Under the pieces are notes generated by a model, which saw nothing but the letters and a program-made list of their open reading frames with translations, ran no database searches and was not told the origin of the DNA. Position numbers and translations under genes: made by a program. DNA of 64,000 nucleotides from assembly GCF_000423405.1 (NCBI RefSeq), contig NZ_AUHX01000006.1, positions 1-64,000 on the forward strand. The letters run 5' to 3'. The stretch is from Mesonia mobilis DSM 19841 (GTDB lineage: Bacteria > Bacteroidota > Bacteroidia > Flavobacteriales > Flavobacteriaceae). Position 1 is the stretch's first letter; each line of letters begins with the position of its first letter. Shown here piece after piece: positions 16,301-24,089 of the stretch.

Positions 16301-16441
16301 AAAAAGAGGCTGTCTAAAAAAATTAAAAAAGCGTCATTCTGAATTTATTTCAGAATCTCATATTACTGAAAGACAAATCAGTATGAGAACCTGAATCAAG
16401 TTCAGGTTGACAAATGTAGACTTTTTAGACAACCTCTTTTT
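16301..16441. repeat. 141-bp nested inverted repeat, MITE-like
   Basis: The outer arms AAAAAGAGGCTGTCTAAAAA (16301-16320) and its near-complement (16422-16441) enclose a second palindromic element. The latter has hairpin ATTCTGAA/TTCAGAAT, a middle stem TCTCAT/ATGAGA and hairpin CCTGAA/TTCAGG, with the same design as 1-88. It lies between convergent genes, so it may also act as a bidirectional terminator. No ORF is inside. Confidence 0.8.
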
Positions 16442-16454
16442 GTTGATGTTCTTT

Positions 16455-17918
16455 TTACAGATTATTGATGTAATTTCCGTAGAGATCTTGAAACTGAATT
16501 CCTTTTGAGAATCGGTGTTTGCTAAGTTTGTTGTAAGCCGTTAATCCCCAGAGCAAAAATTCAGCTAAAAAATAGCGGTCTTCTTCGCTAACTTCCGGTT
16601 GGTATTTTGAGATCAGATCTTGAAGCGGTTTTATGTTTTTTAGCGTTTCTTGATATTCTTTTTCGCTAAGATCATCGGGTAATTCTACTCCGCTCGATTC
16701 AAAAAACCACTGCGTAACTTCATCATAAGGATTGGCTTCATTTTGCTTTTCAAGCTTTTCTATCTTCGGAAATAATTCTGGGAAAATCGTTTTAATTGAA
16801 TTCTCTATGAGGTGTTGAGCCACAAACGCAGCACCTTCTTGTTCACCTTCATAAACTAATTCAACCTTACCCGTAATAGCAGGAATTACGCCCATAAAAT
16901 CACCCAATCGAAGCGTAGTTTCTTGATCTCCATTTTTTAAAGCGCGACGCTCTGCGGTACTCAATAAATTCTGAAAAGCAGTAATACTCATTCGAGCGCT
17001 AATCCCGCTTTTTTCATCTACATATTCGCTTTCTCGTGCTTCAAAACTAATTTGCTCTAAAATTTCTCGCGCTAGATCGGGTACTTTTACGTGTTCTTTT
17101 TGGTTGCTCTCTAAATTAGCTTCCTGCTCGGTAATGGTTTTTGCAATTTCTACAGTTTTTGGATAATGCGTTAAAATTTGCGAACCAATTCTATCTTTCA
17201 ACGGAGTCACAATGCTACCACGGTTGGTATAATCTTCAGGATTTGCCGTAAAAATAAATTGAAGATCTAGTGGTATTCTTAATTTAAAACCTCGAATTTG
17301 AATATCGCCTTCTTGCAAAATATTGAATAATGCTACCTGAATTCTCGCTTGTAAATCGGGCAACTCATTAATCACAAAAATACAACGGTTTGCTCGCGGA
17401 ATCATCCCAAAATGAATCACGCGATCATCGGCATAACTCAGTTTTAAGTTTGCCGCTTTTATCGGGTCTACATCACCAATTAAATCGGCTACGGTCACAT
17501 CGGGTGTCGCCAGCTTTTCTGAAAAACGCTCGTCTCGATGTAACCAAGAAATAGGGGTTTCATCTCCCTTTTCTTTTAAAGTTTCTTGAGCATATCTTGA
17601 AATAGGATGAAAAGGATCATCATTAATTTCTGAACCTTCCACCACGGGAATATATTCATCTAAAAGCTTCACCATTAACCGGGCAAGACGTGTTTTTGCT
17701 TGTCCGCGTAAACCGAGTAAATTAATGTTATGTTTTGAAAGAATTGCACGTTCTAGTTCCGGAATTACGGTGTCTTCATAACCGTGAACGCCTTCAAAAA
17801 CCGTTTCGTTATTTTTTATTTTTTCAATTAAATTTTGGCGTAATTCTTCTTTGATGCTTTTACTTTCGTAACCTGCCTTTTTAAGTTCGCCAAAAGTTTT
17901 TATTTCTGTTAAGTTCAT
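16455..17918 (-). CDS. MoxR/Mg-chelatase-like AAA+ ATPase
   Basis: A 487-residue AAA+ protein related to the BchI/ChlI and MoxR groups. The Walker A loop is GLRGQAKT (69-76), Walker B is IFVINELPDL, sensor 1 lies in FIFTANPEDY, and the C-terminal part is a helical lid extension. An open frame extends 33 codons upstream to 18017, but that stretch is the translation of the CCCTCCC hairpin repeat, so the ATG at 17918 is preferred. Next upstream on this strand, after the GIY-YIG gene, is a VWA-domain protein. AAA+/VWA pairs usually work together as a chaperone for metal insertion or complex assembly. The client is unknown. It is not a chlorophyll enzyme in this setting. Confidence 0.88.
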   Translation of the reverse strand: MNLTEIKTFGELKKAGYESKSIKEELRQNLIEKIKNNETVFEGVHGYEDTVIPELERAILSKHNINLLGLRGQAKTRLARLMVKLLDEYIPVVEGSEINDDPFHPISRYAQETLKEKGDETPISWLHRDERFSEKLATPDVTVADLIGDVDPIKAANLKLSYADDRVIHFGMIPRANRCIFVINELPDLQARIQVALFNILQEGDIQIRGFKLRIPLDLQFIFTANPEDYTNRGSIVTPLKDRIGSQILTHYPKTVEIAKTITEQEANLESNQKEHVKVPDLAREILEQISFEARESEYVDEKSGISARMSITAFQNLLSTAERRALKNGDQETTLRLGDFMGVIPAITGKVELVYEGEQEGAAFVAQHLIENSIKTIFPELFPKIEKLEKQNEANPYDEVTQWFFESSGVELPDDLSEKEYQETLKNIKPLQDLISKYQPEVSEEDRYFLAEFLLWGLTAYNKLSKHRFSKGIQFQDLYGNYINNL

Positions 17919-17935
17919 AGCTTTTTTTATTTTAC

Positions 17936-18011
17936 ATCCCTCCCCAGCCCTCCCTTCGAAGGGAGGGAACTTTTTACTTCCCTTTTTTGAAGGGGGAACG
18001 AGGGGGATGTT
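17936..18011. repeat. CCCTCCC palindromic repeat
   Basis: It contains the perfect 20-nt palindrome CCCTCCCTTCGAAGGGAGGG (17948-17967), followed by a C/G-rich imperfect mirror ending GAGGGGGATG. A related short hairpin (CCCCTCT..AGAGGGG) lies at 54950-54967. It forms part of the leader of the AAA+ gene. Confidence 0.65.
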
Positions 18012-18079
18012 ATACACTTTTCTTAATTATTTTACGTTTATAATTTTTTCGATTTCATTTAAGTTAACATTTGATTTTA

Positions 18080-18104
18080 TGTCAGGTCGAGCGGAGTCGA
18101 GACC
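18080..18104 (+). repeat. Palindromic repeat, left flank of GIY-YIG gene
   Basis: TGTCAGGTCGAGCGGAGTCG and the following AGACC form a hairpin (GGTCGA/TCGAGACC). The right flank at 18446-18470 is the same repeat in opposite orientation. Confidence 0.75.
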
Positions 18105-18110
18105 TATTTA

Positions 18111-18422
18111 TTATTCTTTATATTTTGAATGACTTTCATTGTTGCATTCAGATAAAATTTTCAAGGTGTCAAAATCACCATCAATTAATGCTCTTTTTTT
18201 CTTTGCACTCCATTTTTTTATTTTCTTTTCAAATAAAATAGCTTGCTTTATATCATTAAAATCTTGTTGAAACACTAATTGTAATGGGCGTCTTTTGAAA
18301 GTAAAACATGTTGGGTTTAGACCTTCATTGTGTTCTTCTAATCTTCTTGAAATATTGTTTGTAACACCGACGTAATACAATTCGTCTGAACATTTAAGTA
18401 TATAAACATAATAGCTTTTCAT
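18111..18422 (-). CDS. GIY-YIG nuclease family protein
   Basis: A 103-residue single-domain nuclease of the UvrC-N/URI type. The motif pair is YYVYILKC (4-11) and ELYYVGVTNNISRRLEEH (15-31), which gives the two Tyr-containing strands and the catalytic Arg. The metal-binding Glu is in AILFEKKIKKWSAKKK (about 62-76). No DNA-recognition domain is attached. The gene splits the AAA+/VWA pair and is bracketed by an inverted pair of 25-bp palindromes, so it appears as an inserted unit. The biological role of this family (repair, mobility or RNA processing) is not established. Confidence 0.92.
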   Translation of the reverse strand: MKSYYVYILKCSDELYYVGVTNNISRRLEEHNEGLNPTCFTFKRRPLQLVFQQDFNDIKQAILFEKKIKKWSAKKKRALIDGDFDTLKILSECNNESHSKYKE

Positions 18423-18445
18423 CTATGTAAGTGACTTTAAAAAAA

Positions 18446-18470
18446 CCTCTCGACTCCGCTCGAGGTGACA
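18446..18470 (-). repeat. Palindromic repeat, right flank of GIY-YIG gene
   Basis: Minus-strand reading is TGTCACCTCGAGCGGAGTCG plus AGAGG, nearly the same as the left flank (18080-18104), in inverted orientation, with internal stem CTCGA/TCGAG. Confidence 0.75.
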
Positions 18471-18517
18471 TCCTTGATTCTTTAGATAGGTCAACTGATT
18501 AAATTTAAAAGATGCTA

Positions 18518-19639
18518 CTATCGTATCCTTTTTTTTCTGTTCGATTCGTAATCTTCAAAAATCATTTCACCCAAACCGCCGAGTCCGGTGTAATACGCTT
18601 TTCCTTGGTTAGACTCGGTAAATTCATCTACAAATTGCTGTAAATAAGGGTCTGAGGTGATCATAAATGTTGTAATGGGAATATTTAGCTTTCGGGCTTG
18701 TGCTGCCATATTGTAACATTTATTGGTGATGTAAGGATCGAGTCCCATCGAGTTTTTATAATAGGTTCCGTCGGGCATTCTAAGACAACTCGGCTTCCCG
18801 TCGGTAATCATAAAAATTTGCTTATTGGCGTTTCGTTTTCTACGTAAAATATCCATCGCTAATTGCATTCCGGCAACGGTGTTGGTATGAAACGGACCGA
18901 CCTGCAAATACGGCAGATCTTTAATCTGGATAGGCCAAGCGTCATTTCCGAAGACAATAATATCGAGCGTATCTTTTGGGTAACGCGTTAAAATTAATTC
19001 TGAAAGCGCCATTGCCACTTTTTTGGCAGGAGTAATTCGATCTTCGCCATAGAGAATCATACTGTGACTAATATCGATCATTAGCACCGTACTCATTTGC
19101 GATTTAAACTGACTGTCTTCTACGACCAGATCATTTTCTGAGAGATTAAAATTCCCGATACCATGATTAATCTGAGCGTTTTTTAAACTCTCGGTCATCG
19201 AAATTCTGTCGAGACCGTCACCGTATTGGTAATTTCTAAATTCACCGGTACTTTCGTCGCTATTGCCACTGTGTTTAGTTTTGTGATTACCCGAATTTCC
19301 CTTTCGCATTTTACCAAAAATCTGGTTTAACGCGCGTTGTCTAATGGCTTTTTCGGTTTTTGAAGTAATTTCCATTCCGCCTTTACCGTCAGGTTTTACG
19401 CGTTCTTGAATGTAACCTTTTGCTTTCAGGTCTTCAATAAAATCGTCGATGGTGTAATCGGGTGTGGTGAGTTCGTATTCTTTATCTAACTGGCGCAACC
19501 AGTCGATCGCTTCATCAAAATCTCCCGAGGTGTAGGTGATCAGCTCTTTAAAAATTTCAAACAACTTTTCGAAAGGAGTTTGATGGGGTGCCTCATAGCT
19601 TTTAAAAATAAAACCTCTGCTAACTTCATCTCTTTTCAT
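18518..19639 (-). CDS. VWA-domain protein, partner of the AAA+ ATPase
   Basis: A 373-residue cytosolic protein. The N-terminal ~100 residues are helical and include a winged-helix-like segment; a Gly/Ser/His-rich linker follows (110-135). The von Willebrand A domain has the MIDAS motif DISHS (189-193), the Thr in HTNTVAGMQ and the Asp in MITDGKPS. BchD/CoxE-type proteins with this layout pair with MoxR-like ATPases. The partner lies about 600 nt downstream on the same strand, separated by the inserted GIY-YIG gene. The substrate complex is unknown. Confidence 0.88.
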   Translation of the reverse strand: MKRDEVSRGFIFKSYEAPHQTPFEKLFEIFKELITYTSGDFDEAIDWLRQLDKEYELTTPDYTIDDFIEDLKAKGYIQERVKPDGKGGMEITSKTEKAIRQRALNQIFGKMRKGNSGNHKTKHSGNSDESTGEFRNYQYGDGLDRISMTESLKNAQINHGIGNFNLSENDLVVEDSQFKSQMSTVLMIDISHSMILYGEDRITPAKKVAMALSELILTRYPKDTLDIIVFGNDAWPIQIKDLPYLQVGPFHTNTVAGMQLAMDILRRKRNANKQIFMITDGKPSCLRMPDGTYYKNSMGLDPYITNKCYNMAAQARKLNIPITTFMITSDPYLQQFVDEFTESNQGKAYYTGLGGLGEMIFEDYESNRKKRIR

Positions 19640-19703
19640 AGCTTAAAATTACGACAATTTTGAAGCAATTTTAAATAGACAGATGTTAAACTGAAATTAA
19701 TAA

Positions 19704-20858
19704 TTATTCTTTTAAAGGTATAAAAGACTCTTTAGCTAACATTTGTATTATTCCCCTAATTAGAAAATTATTTGCAAAGTTTATGTAATATTTTCTAGAG
19801 TTATTTTTTTCTGATTGTACCATATTCTTTTCTTTTAGTTCTCTAATCATCCTAGAAATAGCTGGAGATAGTTTTTTAGGAAAAATTTCTTGGATATCAG
19901 AATTCTGAAATGACTGCAATTCAATTGCTTTGTGTAAAATTTTGAATTCTTGCTTATTAATATATTTCATTTCTAATGAATATTTAATTGCTGGAATTAA
20001 AATTTTATCTTTCAGGTAAGAATAGTCACTTAGATTATCAATTTTATCAATTTCATTTTTTAAGCCTTCTAAAACATAGGTACACCATTTTTCGACATCT
20101 TTATAATTGCCTGAATCTGCTAAAGAAAGATTGGTGTTGTATAAATTCCTATCAAAACAAAATACAGCAGTTGGATTAAGAATTCTACCTATATTTACAT
20201 TAAATCCTTGTTTTAATAACATTGCATACGTAAACAATCTTCCTGTTCTACCATTGCCATTGCTAAATGGATGAATCCACATAAATCTATGATGCGCTAA
20301 AGCTACTTTTAATAAATCATACTTAGGAGGATCATCATTATTTACAAAGTCTATTAGATTCTCCATATATTCTTTTACTTGAAAATTTGTTTCTGGTGGA
20401 ATATGTTTAGCCCCATTTATATAAACTTTATAGTTTCTGAAAGAGCCGGGTGTTGAGTCCCCTTCTCCTTTTGGTGGAGGTGAAAGCTTGTTCACAATTT
20501 TTGAATGAATATCTTTAATTAAATCTAATGTAACACCTCTTTCTTTTACATACTCATCTACATATTGCATTGCTAATTCTATATTTCTAATCTCCTGGAT
20601 ATTTTCATTAGCAATAGGTCTATTTTCAATTTTAGTTTCAATAAATTCAGAAATTGTGGTATTATTTCCTTCAATTCTTGCAGAACCTATACTTTCTAGG
20701 GTGTGAAATATATTTTTTAATTGAAAGAATATTTCTGGATGTGTTGAGCCAGATAGAGTCTTTCTTCTTAAATGCTCTAATTCAACTACCAAATCTATTA
20801 AAGGCGAGTCAAATGTTGGCTCGATAACTTTCAATTCTAAATGTTTAAAATCAGCCAT
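19704..20858 (-). CDS. Fic family protein (class II AMPylase-like)
   Basis: The 384-residue protein has the Fic active site HPFSNGNGRTGR (196-207) in which His196 is the catalytic base, and the N-terminal inhibitory helix motif SARIEG (59-64, consensus S/T-x3-E-G/N) placed as in self-inhibited class II enzymes. A C-terminal winged-helix region (about 310-384) probably binds DNA or regulates the enzyme. It should transfer AMP to Ser/Thr/Tyr of a target protein. The open frame runs 48 codons further, but that is low-complexity leader; ATG at 20858 begins MADFKHLELK. The beta-hairpin region contains PPPKGEGDSTPG (127-138), which reads like a translated repeat. Confidence 0.92.
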   Translation of the reverse strand: MADFKHLELKVIEPTFDSPLIDLVVELEHLRRKTLSGSTHPEIFFQLKNIFHTLESIGSARIEGNNTTISEFIETKIENRPIANENIQEIRNIELAMQYVDEYVKERGVTLDLIKDIHSKIVNKLSPPPKGEGDSTPGSFRNYKVYINGAKHIPPETNFQVKEYMENLIDFVNNDDPPKYDLLKVALAHHRFMWIHPFSNGNGRTGRLFTYAMLLKQGFNVNIGRILNPTAVFCFDRNLYNTNLSLADSGNYKDVEKWCTYVLEGLKNEIDKIDNLSDYSYLKDKILIPAIKYSLEMKYINKQEFKILHKAIELQSFQNSDIQEIFPKKLSPAISRMIRELKEKNMVQSEKNNSRKYYINFANNFLIRGIIQMLAKESFIPLKE

Positions 20859-21054
20859 GTTTATTAACATAAGTTGTTGAAAAATATAACGAGTAATGTT
20901 TGGTAAATGTAACAAAAAAAGCCTTAAATAACTGTTTACTATTAGTGTATAAAGGTTAATGATTTTTAAAAAGTAACAAATGTGAAAATTGTAAAGTAAC
21001 AATTACTGCTTTAAAAACATAACAGAGGAAAAGAAATTCTCTTCGGTAAAATGT

Positions 21055-22383
21055 TTAATTTTTTAAATATTTTCTTCGGAATTTGATCACTAAGGTTGAA
21101 CTTCTTATAAGCATCCATACTAAGAAACCTAACCAAATGGCATAAAGCTTTAGACCAAAATAATCGGCAATTAGCAAAGTTGGAGTAAAACCCAAAAAGG
21201 TAGCAACCAGTAAAACATTCCGCAGGTATTTAGCTTCACCTAAACCTTTAAAAATACCGTCGAACATAAAAGCGATCGCATTAATGGGTTGCATCAAAAG
21301 CACGAGCCAAAAGACAGAAGAAAATAGCGCAAGAACGGTAGCTTCTTTGTTAAATACGAGTCCGATTTCATTATAAAAAAGTGCGCAAATTCCCATTAAA
21401 ATAAAGGCAATAAACACCGCATATTTGCAAATATCTTTACTTAAATTCCATAAGCGAACATAATCTTTTGCACCGAGTAAGCGACCGCCAATCGCATTGC
21501 CGGCGTTGGCATAACCATCGATAAAGAAAGAGAAAAACAACCAAATATTCATCAAAATACTTTGAGCGGCAATGTAGTTTTTTCCGTAATCGGTGGCGTA
21601 AGCATTTGCTAAATAAATGGCGAAATTTAGTGCTGCCGTTCGTACAAATAAATTAGCAGCCATTAATAGCAAAGGCTTCATTTGCGGATTAATATTGAAA
21701 CTCAATTTTAAATGAAAAGGCGTTTTTTTGAAGAAAAAATAAAAAGCCATCACCAGCATAGTTGCTTGCGCGGCTAAACTAGCATAAGCCGCACCTTTTA
21801 GATGAAGTGGTTCAATAAAACCTTCAACACCATAAACAAGCGCGTAATCCAATCCAATATTTACGGCGGCTCCCGCTAAGCTACACTTCATTGCCCAAAG
21901 CGTATTTTGTAACCCACGAAAAATTCCGAAGATAGCGAAAGTAACCAGCGTTAATGGATAACCTATGGCACGAATCGTATAATAATCCTTGGTATATTTT
22001 AAAATTAAACCATCAGCATTGTACGCACTAAAAATACTTTCAGCAAAAAAAGCAGTGGTTGCATAAATCACTAAGCTTAAAATGAGATTAAAAACAATCG
22101 CTTGCGGAATCAAAGTTTTTACTGCGTGCACTCGATTGGCTCCCAAATGCTGAGAAACAATTGCTGATATTGCAGTTTTGGTTTGCGCAACGATCCAAAT
22201 TATAGCCGATAAAAATGAACCAACTATTCCGGCTGCTGCTAAGGCTTCTACCGAGTTTTCTTCCACATTACCAATCACGGCAATATCGGTTAGGGAAATA
22301 AGTGGTTCGGCAATGCCCGCGATAATCGCCGGGATCGCAATTTTATTAATTTCTTTAAAAGAAACTTTTGGAGTTTGGGCCAT
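21055..22383 (-). CDS. MATE family efflux transporter (DinF-like)
   Basis: A 442-residue inner-membrane protein with 12 predicted helices in two related halves, beginning INKIAIPAIIAGIAEPLISL and containing AVIGNV and the second-half repeat LFVRTAALNFAIYLANAYA. This is the DinF branch of MATE, which usually exports cationic drugs or metabolites in exchange for Na+ or H+. It starts 14 nt after the thioesterase stop and is likely its operon partner. The substrate is unknown. Confidence 0.92.
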   Translation of the reverse strand: MAQTPKVSFKEINKIAIPAIIAGIAEPLISLTDIAVIGNVEENSVEALAAAGIVGSFLSAIIWIVAQTKTAISAIVSQHLGANRVHAVKTLIPQAIVFNLILSLVIYATTAFFAESIFSAYNADGLILKYTKDYYTIRAIGYPLTLVTFAIFGIFRGLQNTLWAMKCSLAGAAVNIGLDYALVYGVEGFIEPLHLKGAAYASLAAQATMLVMAFYFFFKKTPFHLKLSFNINPQMKPLLLMAANLFVRTAALNFAIYLANAYATDYGKNYIAAQSILMNIWLFFSFFIDGYANAGNAIGGRLLGAKDYVRLWNLSKDICKYAVFIAFILMGICALFYNEIGLVFNKEATVLALFSSVFWLVLLMQPINAIAFMFDGIFKGLGEAKYLRNVLLVATFLGFTPTLLIADYFGLKLYAIWLGFLVWMLIRSSTLVIKFRRKYLKN

Positions 22384-22397
22384 AGAAAATGGCGTTT

Positions 22398-22910
22398 TTA
22401 GTCCTCAAATAAGGCTTTAAGTTCAGTTGCTTCGCTAGGTTTTAATTTACCGGCAAGCACTAAACTTAGTTGTTTTCTTCGTAGAGCTGCGTCGTAACGT
22501 TCTTTTTCAATTTCGGTTTCCGGCTCAATCGCAGGCACCGGAACCGGAGCTCCAGAATCGTCTACGGCAACAAATGTATAAATAGCATCATTGGCTTTAG
22601 AGCGTAAACCGCTTTCGCGATCTTCTACCCAAACATCGATCACTACTTCCATCGAGCTTTTAAAGGCGCGAGAAAGATTAGCTTCAACAGTGACCACACT
22701 TCCTAACGGAATCATTTTTTTAAACGCTACGTGATTTACAGAAGCGGTTACTACGATTCTTCGGCTATGGCGACGCGCAGCAATACTGGCAGCACGATCC
22801 ATACGCGCTAATAATTCGCCACCAAAAAGATTATTTAACGGGTTGGTCTCACTCGGTAAAACGAGGTCGGTTAAAATAGTGCGAGATTCTTGAGGATGTT
22901 TTGGCTGCAT
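22398..22910 (-). CDS. Acyl-CoA thioesterase (YciA/BFIT-type hotdog)
   Basis: A 170-residue hot-dog enzyme that hydrolyses acyl-CoA. It carries the motif NPLNNLFGGELLARMDRAAS, in which the Asn/Gly-rich loop and Asp belong to the active site, followed by VTASVNHVAFKKMIPLG. The open frame could start at TTG 22922, but that codon lies inside the -7 promoter box, so ATG 22910 (MQPKHPQESRT) is preferred, with a leader of only a few nucleotides. It is followed by the MATE gene after 14 nt. The in vivo acyl substrate is unknown. Confidence 0.9.
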   Translation of the reverse strand: MQPKHPQESRTILTDLVLPSETNPLNNLFGGELLARMDRAASIAARRHSRRIVVTASVNHVAFKKMIPLGSVVTVEANLSRAFKSSMEVVIDVWVEDRESGLRSKANDAIYTFVAVDDSGAPVPVPAIEPETEIEKERYDAALRRKQLSLVLAGKLKPSEATELKALFED

Positions 22911-22919
22911 TTTTTTCTG

Positions 22920-22927
22920 CAAAGGTA
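22920..22927 (-). promoter_or_regulatory. -7 promoter box of the thioesterase gene
   Basis: TACCTTTG on the minus strand matches TAnnTTTG and ends 9 nt before the chosen ATG. A TTG lies 16 nt upstream of the box, slightly short for a -33 element. It decides the start codon of the gene. Confidence 0.65.
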
Positions 22928-22943
22928 AACTTTTGTGTTAAAA

Positions 22944-22976
22944 CAAAAATTGATGCTCGGTAAAAGCATCAATTTT
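22944..22976 (-). terminator. Terminator of the HU/SPOR gene
   Basis: AAAATTGATGC pairs with GCATCAATTTT (22946-22956 and 22966-22976), followed on the minus strand by a T-rich tail. It also insulates the thioesterase promoter just beyond. Confidence 0.8.
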
Positions 22977-23003
22977 AAATAAATTTTATAACTATCGAGA
23001 GTT

Positions 23004-23990
23004 TTAAAGCTCTTCTACTAGTAACCAGGCTTCACGATTTTCGTTCGACTTAATTATTCTTAACGCCTTTAAAGCCTCTAAGCGATCTTCGTAACTACTG
23101 TAAATTACCTGATGTAAACCGTATTTATTCGCACCAATTTCTCTGGCATTAAAGCCTTTTGCTTGTAATTGTTTTACCTTTTTTGCGGCGTTTGCTTGTT
23201 CTCTAAATGCACCGGCAACAATATGATAATTTCCGTTTTCTCGAGCTACTTTAAAAGTAACTTCTGGTAACGGATTGCTAATCACAAAAGTTGCTTCTTG
23301 TATTTGCGATTCAATTTGTTGCTCTGCTTTTTGTTGCTCAGCGATATTATGCGCTTTTACATCATTGCTATAATAATTAGCACCTAAAAGGCCAGATAAT
23401 CCGATAGCAATAACCCCAACGGCAGCATAGCGCCAAACCGGAGTTTTTGATTTATTTGTTTCTTCTGAATTTGAAAATTCTTCCGCTTCAGTTGAAGTGA
23501 TTTCTTCTTTTTCTGCTGAAGGCTCTTCAACTTTAGAAAGGAGAACAGTTTCTTCTTCAACAAGCTCTTCTTTTCTTTCAATTGCATTTGAAGTAAATGT
23601 TGAAAGCCCGAAAGATTCTGCCAAGTAGTTGTTGTGATAGAACGGCTGAAATAAAACTTTATCTTCAACTAAAGTAAAAGTACCAATTTCTTCTAACACA
23701 ACTTCTTTATAATGCGTTAAGGTATGAGATAGATTTTCTACAAATTCGGTTACTTTTTGGTTGGCTTCACCATAAGAAAGCCCTTCTGCTTTAGCGATGT
23801 AATTAGCTAAAATTCCGTCGTTTTCGGTAAGTTGTTTGTTAAATGAAATCACCTTTTTTGGCGGATAAAAAGCGTGGGTAGACTCATGAACTTCTGCCGG
23901 TTTACGCTTCGCCAAAAATGCCCCAAACTCAGGCATCACAACACATTCGTAACGATATAGTAATTCTTGTAAATAATTCTCTACTCTCAT
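23004..23990 (-). CDS. HU-CCDC81 / SPOR-domain membrane protein
   Basis: A 328-residue protein. The first ~125 residues form the paired HU-like (CCDC81-type) domains typical of Bacteroidota (CVVMPEFGAFLAKR, FNKQLTENDGILANYIA, LEEIGTFTL). An acidic linker (about 135-182) follows, then one transmembrane helix (about 188-206) and a periplasmic SPOR domain (about 250-328, with YHIVAGAFREQANAAKKVKQ and KYGLHQVIYSSYEDR). SPOR domains bind denuded septal peptidoglycan, and HU domains bind DNA, so the protein may link nucleoid and division site; that is inference. The start follows a -7 box by only 5 nt. It is divergent from dprA. Confidence 0.88.
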   Translation of the reverse strand: MRVENYLQELLYRYECVVMPEFGAFLAKRKPAEVHESTHAFYPPKKVISFNKQLTENDGILANYIAKAEGLSYGEANQKVTEFVENLSHTLTHYKEVVLEEIGTFTLVEDKVLFQPFYHNNYLAESFGLSTFTSNAIERKEELVEEETVLLSKVEEPSAEKEEITSTEAEEFSNSEETNKSKTPVWRYAAVGVIAIGLSGLLGANYYSNDVKAHNIAEQQKAEQQIESQIQEATFVISNPLPEVTFKVARENGNYHIVAGAFREQANAAKKVKQLQAKGFNAREIGANKYGLHQVIYSSYEDRLEALKALRIIKSNENREAWLLVEEL

Positions 23991-23995
23991 AATTT

Positions 23996-24003
23996 CAAAG
24001 TTA
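23996..24003 (-). promoter_or_regulatory. -7 promoter box of the HU/SPOR gene
   Basis: TAACTTTG on the minus strand matches TAnnTTTG; the ATG begins 5 nt after it, implying a leaderless or near-leaderless mRNA. Confidence 0.55.
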
Positions 24004-24089
24004 GTTTATTTTCAGTTTTTATGAAATATGGCTGCTGAATTTTATTAACAAATCTTTTTGGCTACATTTAAGCTTATATTTTCTTAAAA

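Noticed and set aside
17919-18017. 33-codon N-terminal extension of the AAA+ protein
   Set aside because: The extension translates the CCCTCCC palindromic repeat (PPSKKGSKKFPPFEG) and is not protein-like; ATG 17918 gives the expected N-terminus.
20859-21002. 48-codon N-terminal extension of the Fic protein
   Set aside because: Low-complexity, Leu/Tyr/Ile-rich leader with no homology features; MADFKHLELK at 20858 fits the family start.
22911-22922. TTG start for the thioesterase gene
   Set aside because: The TTG lies inside the TACCTTTG promoter box, so it cannot be transcribed from that promoter; ATG 22910 is used.
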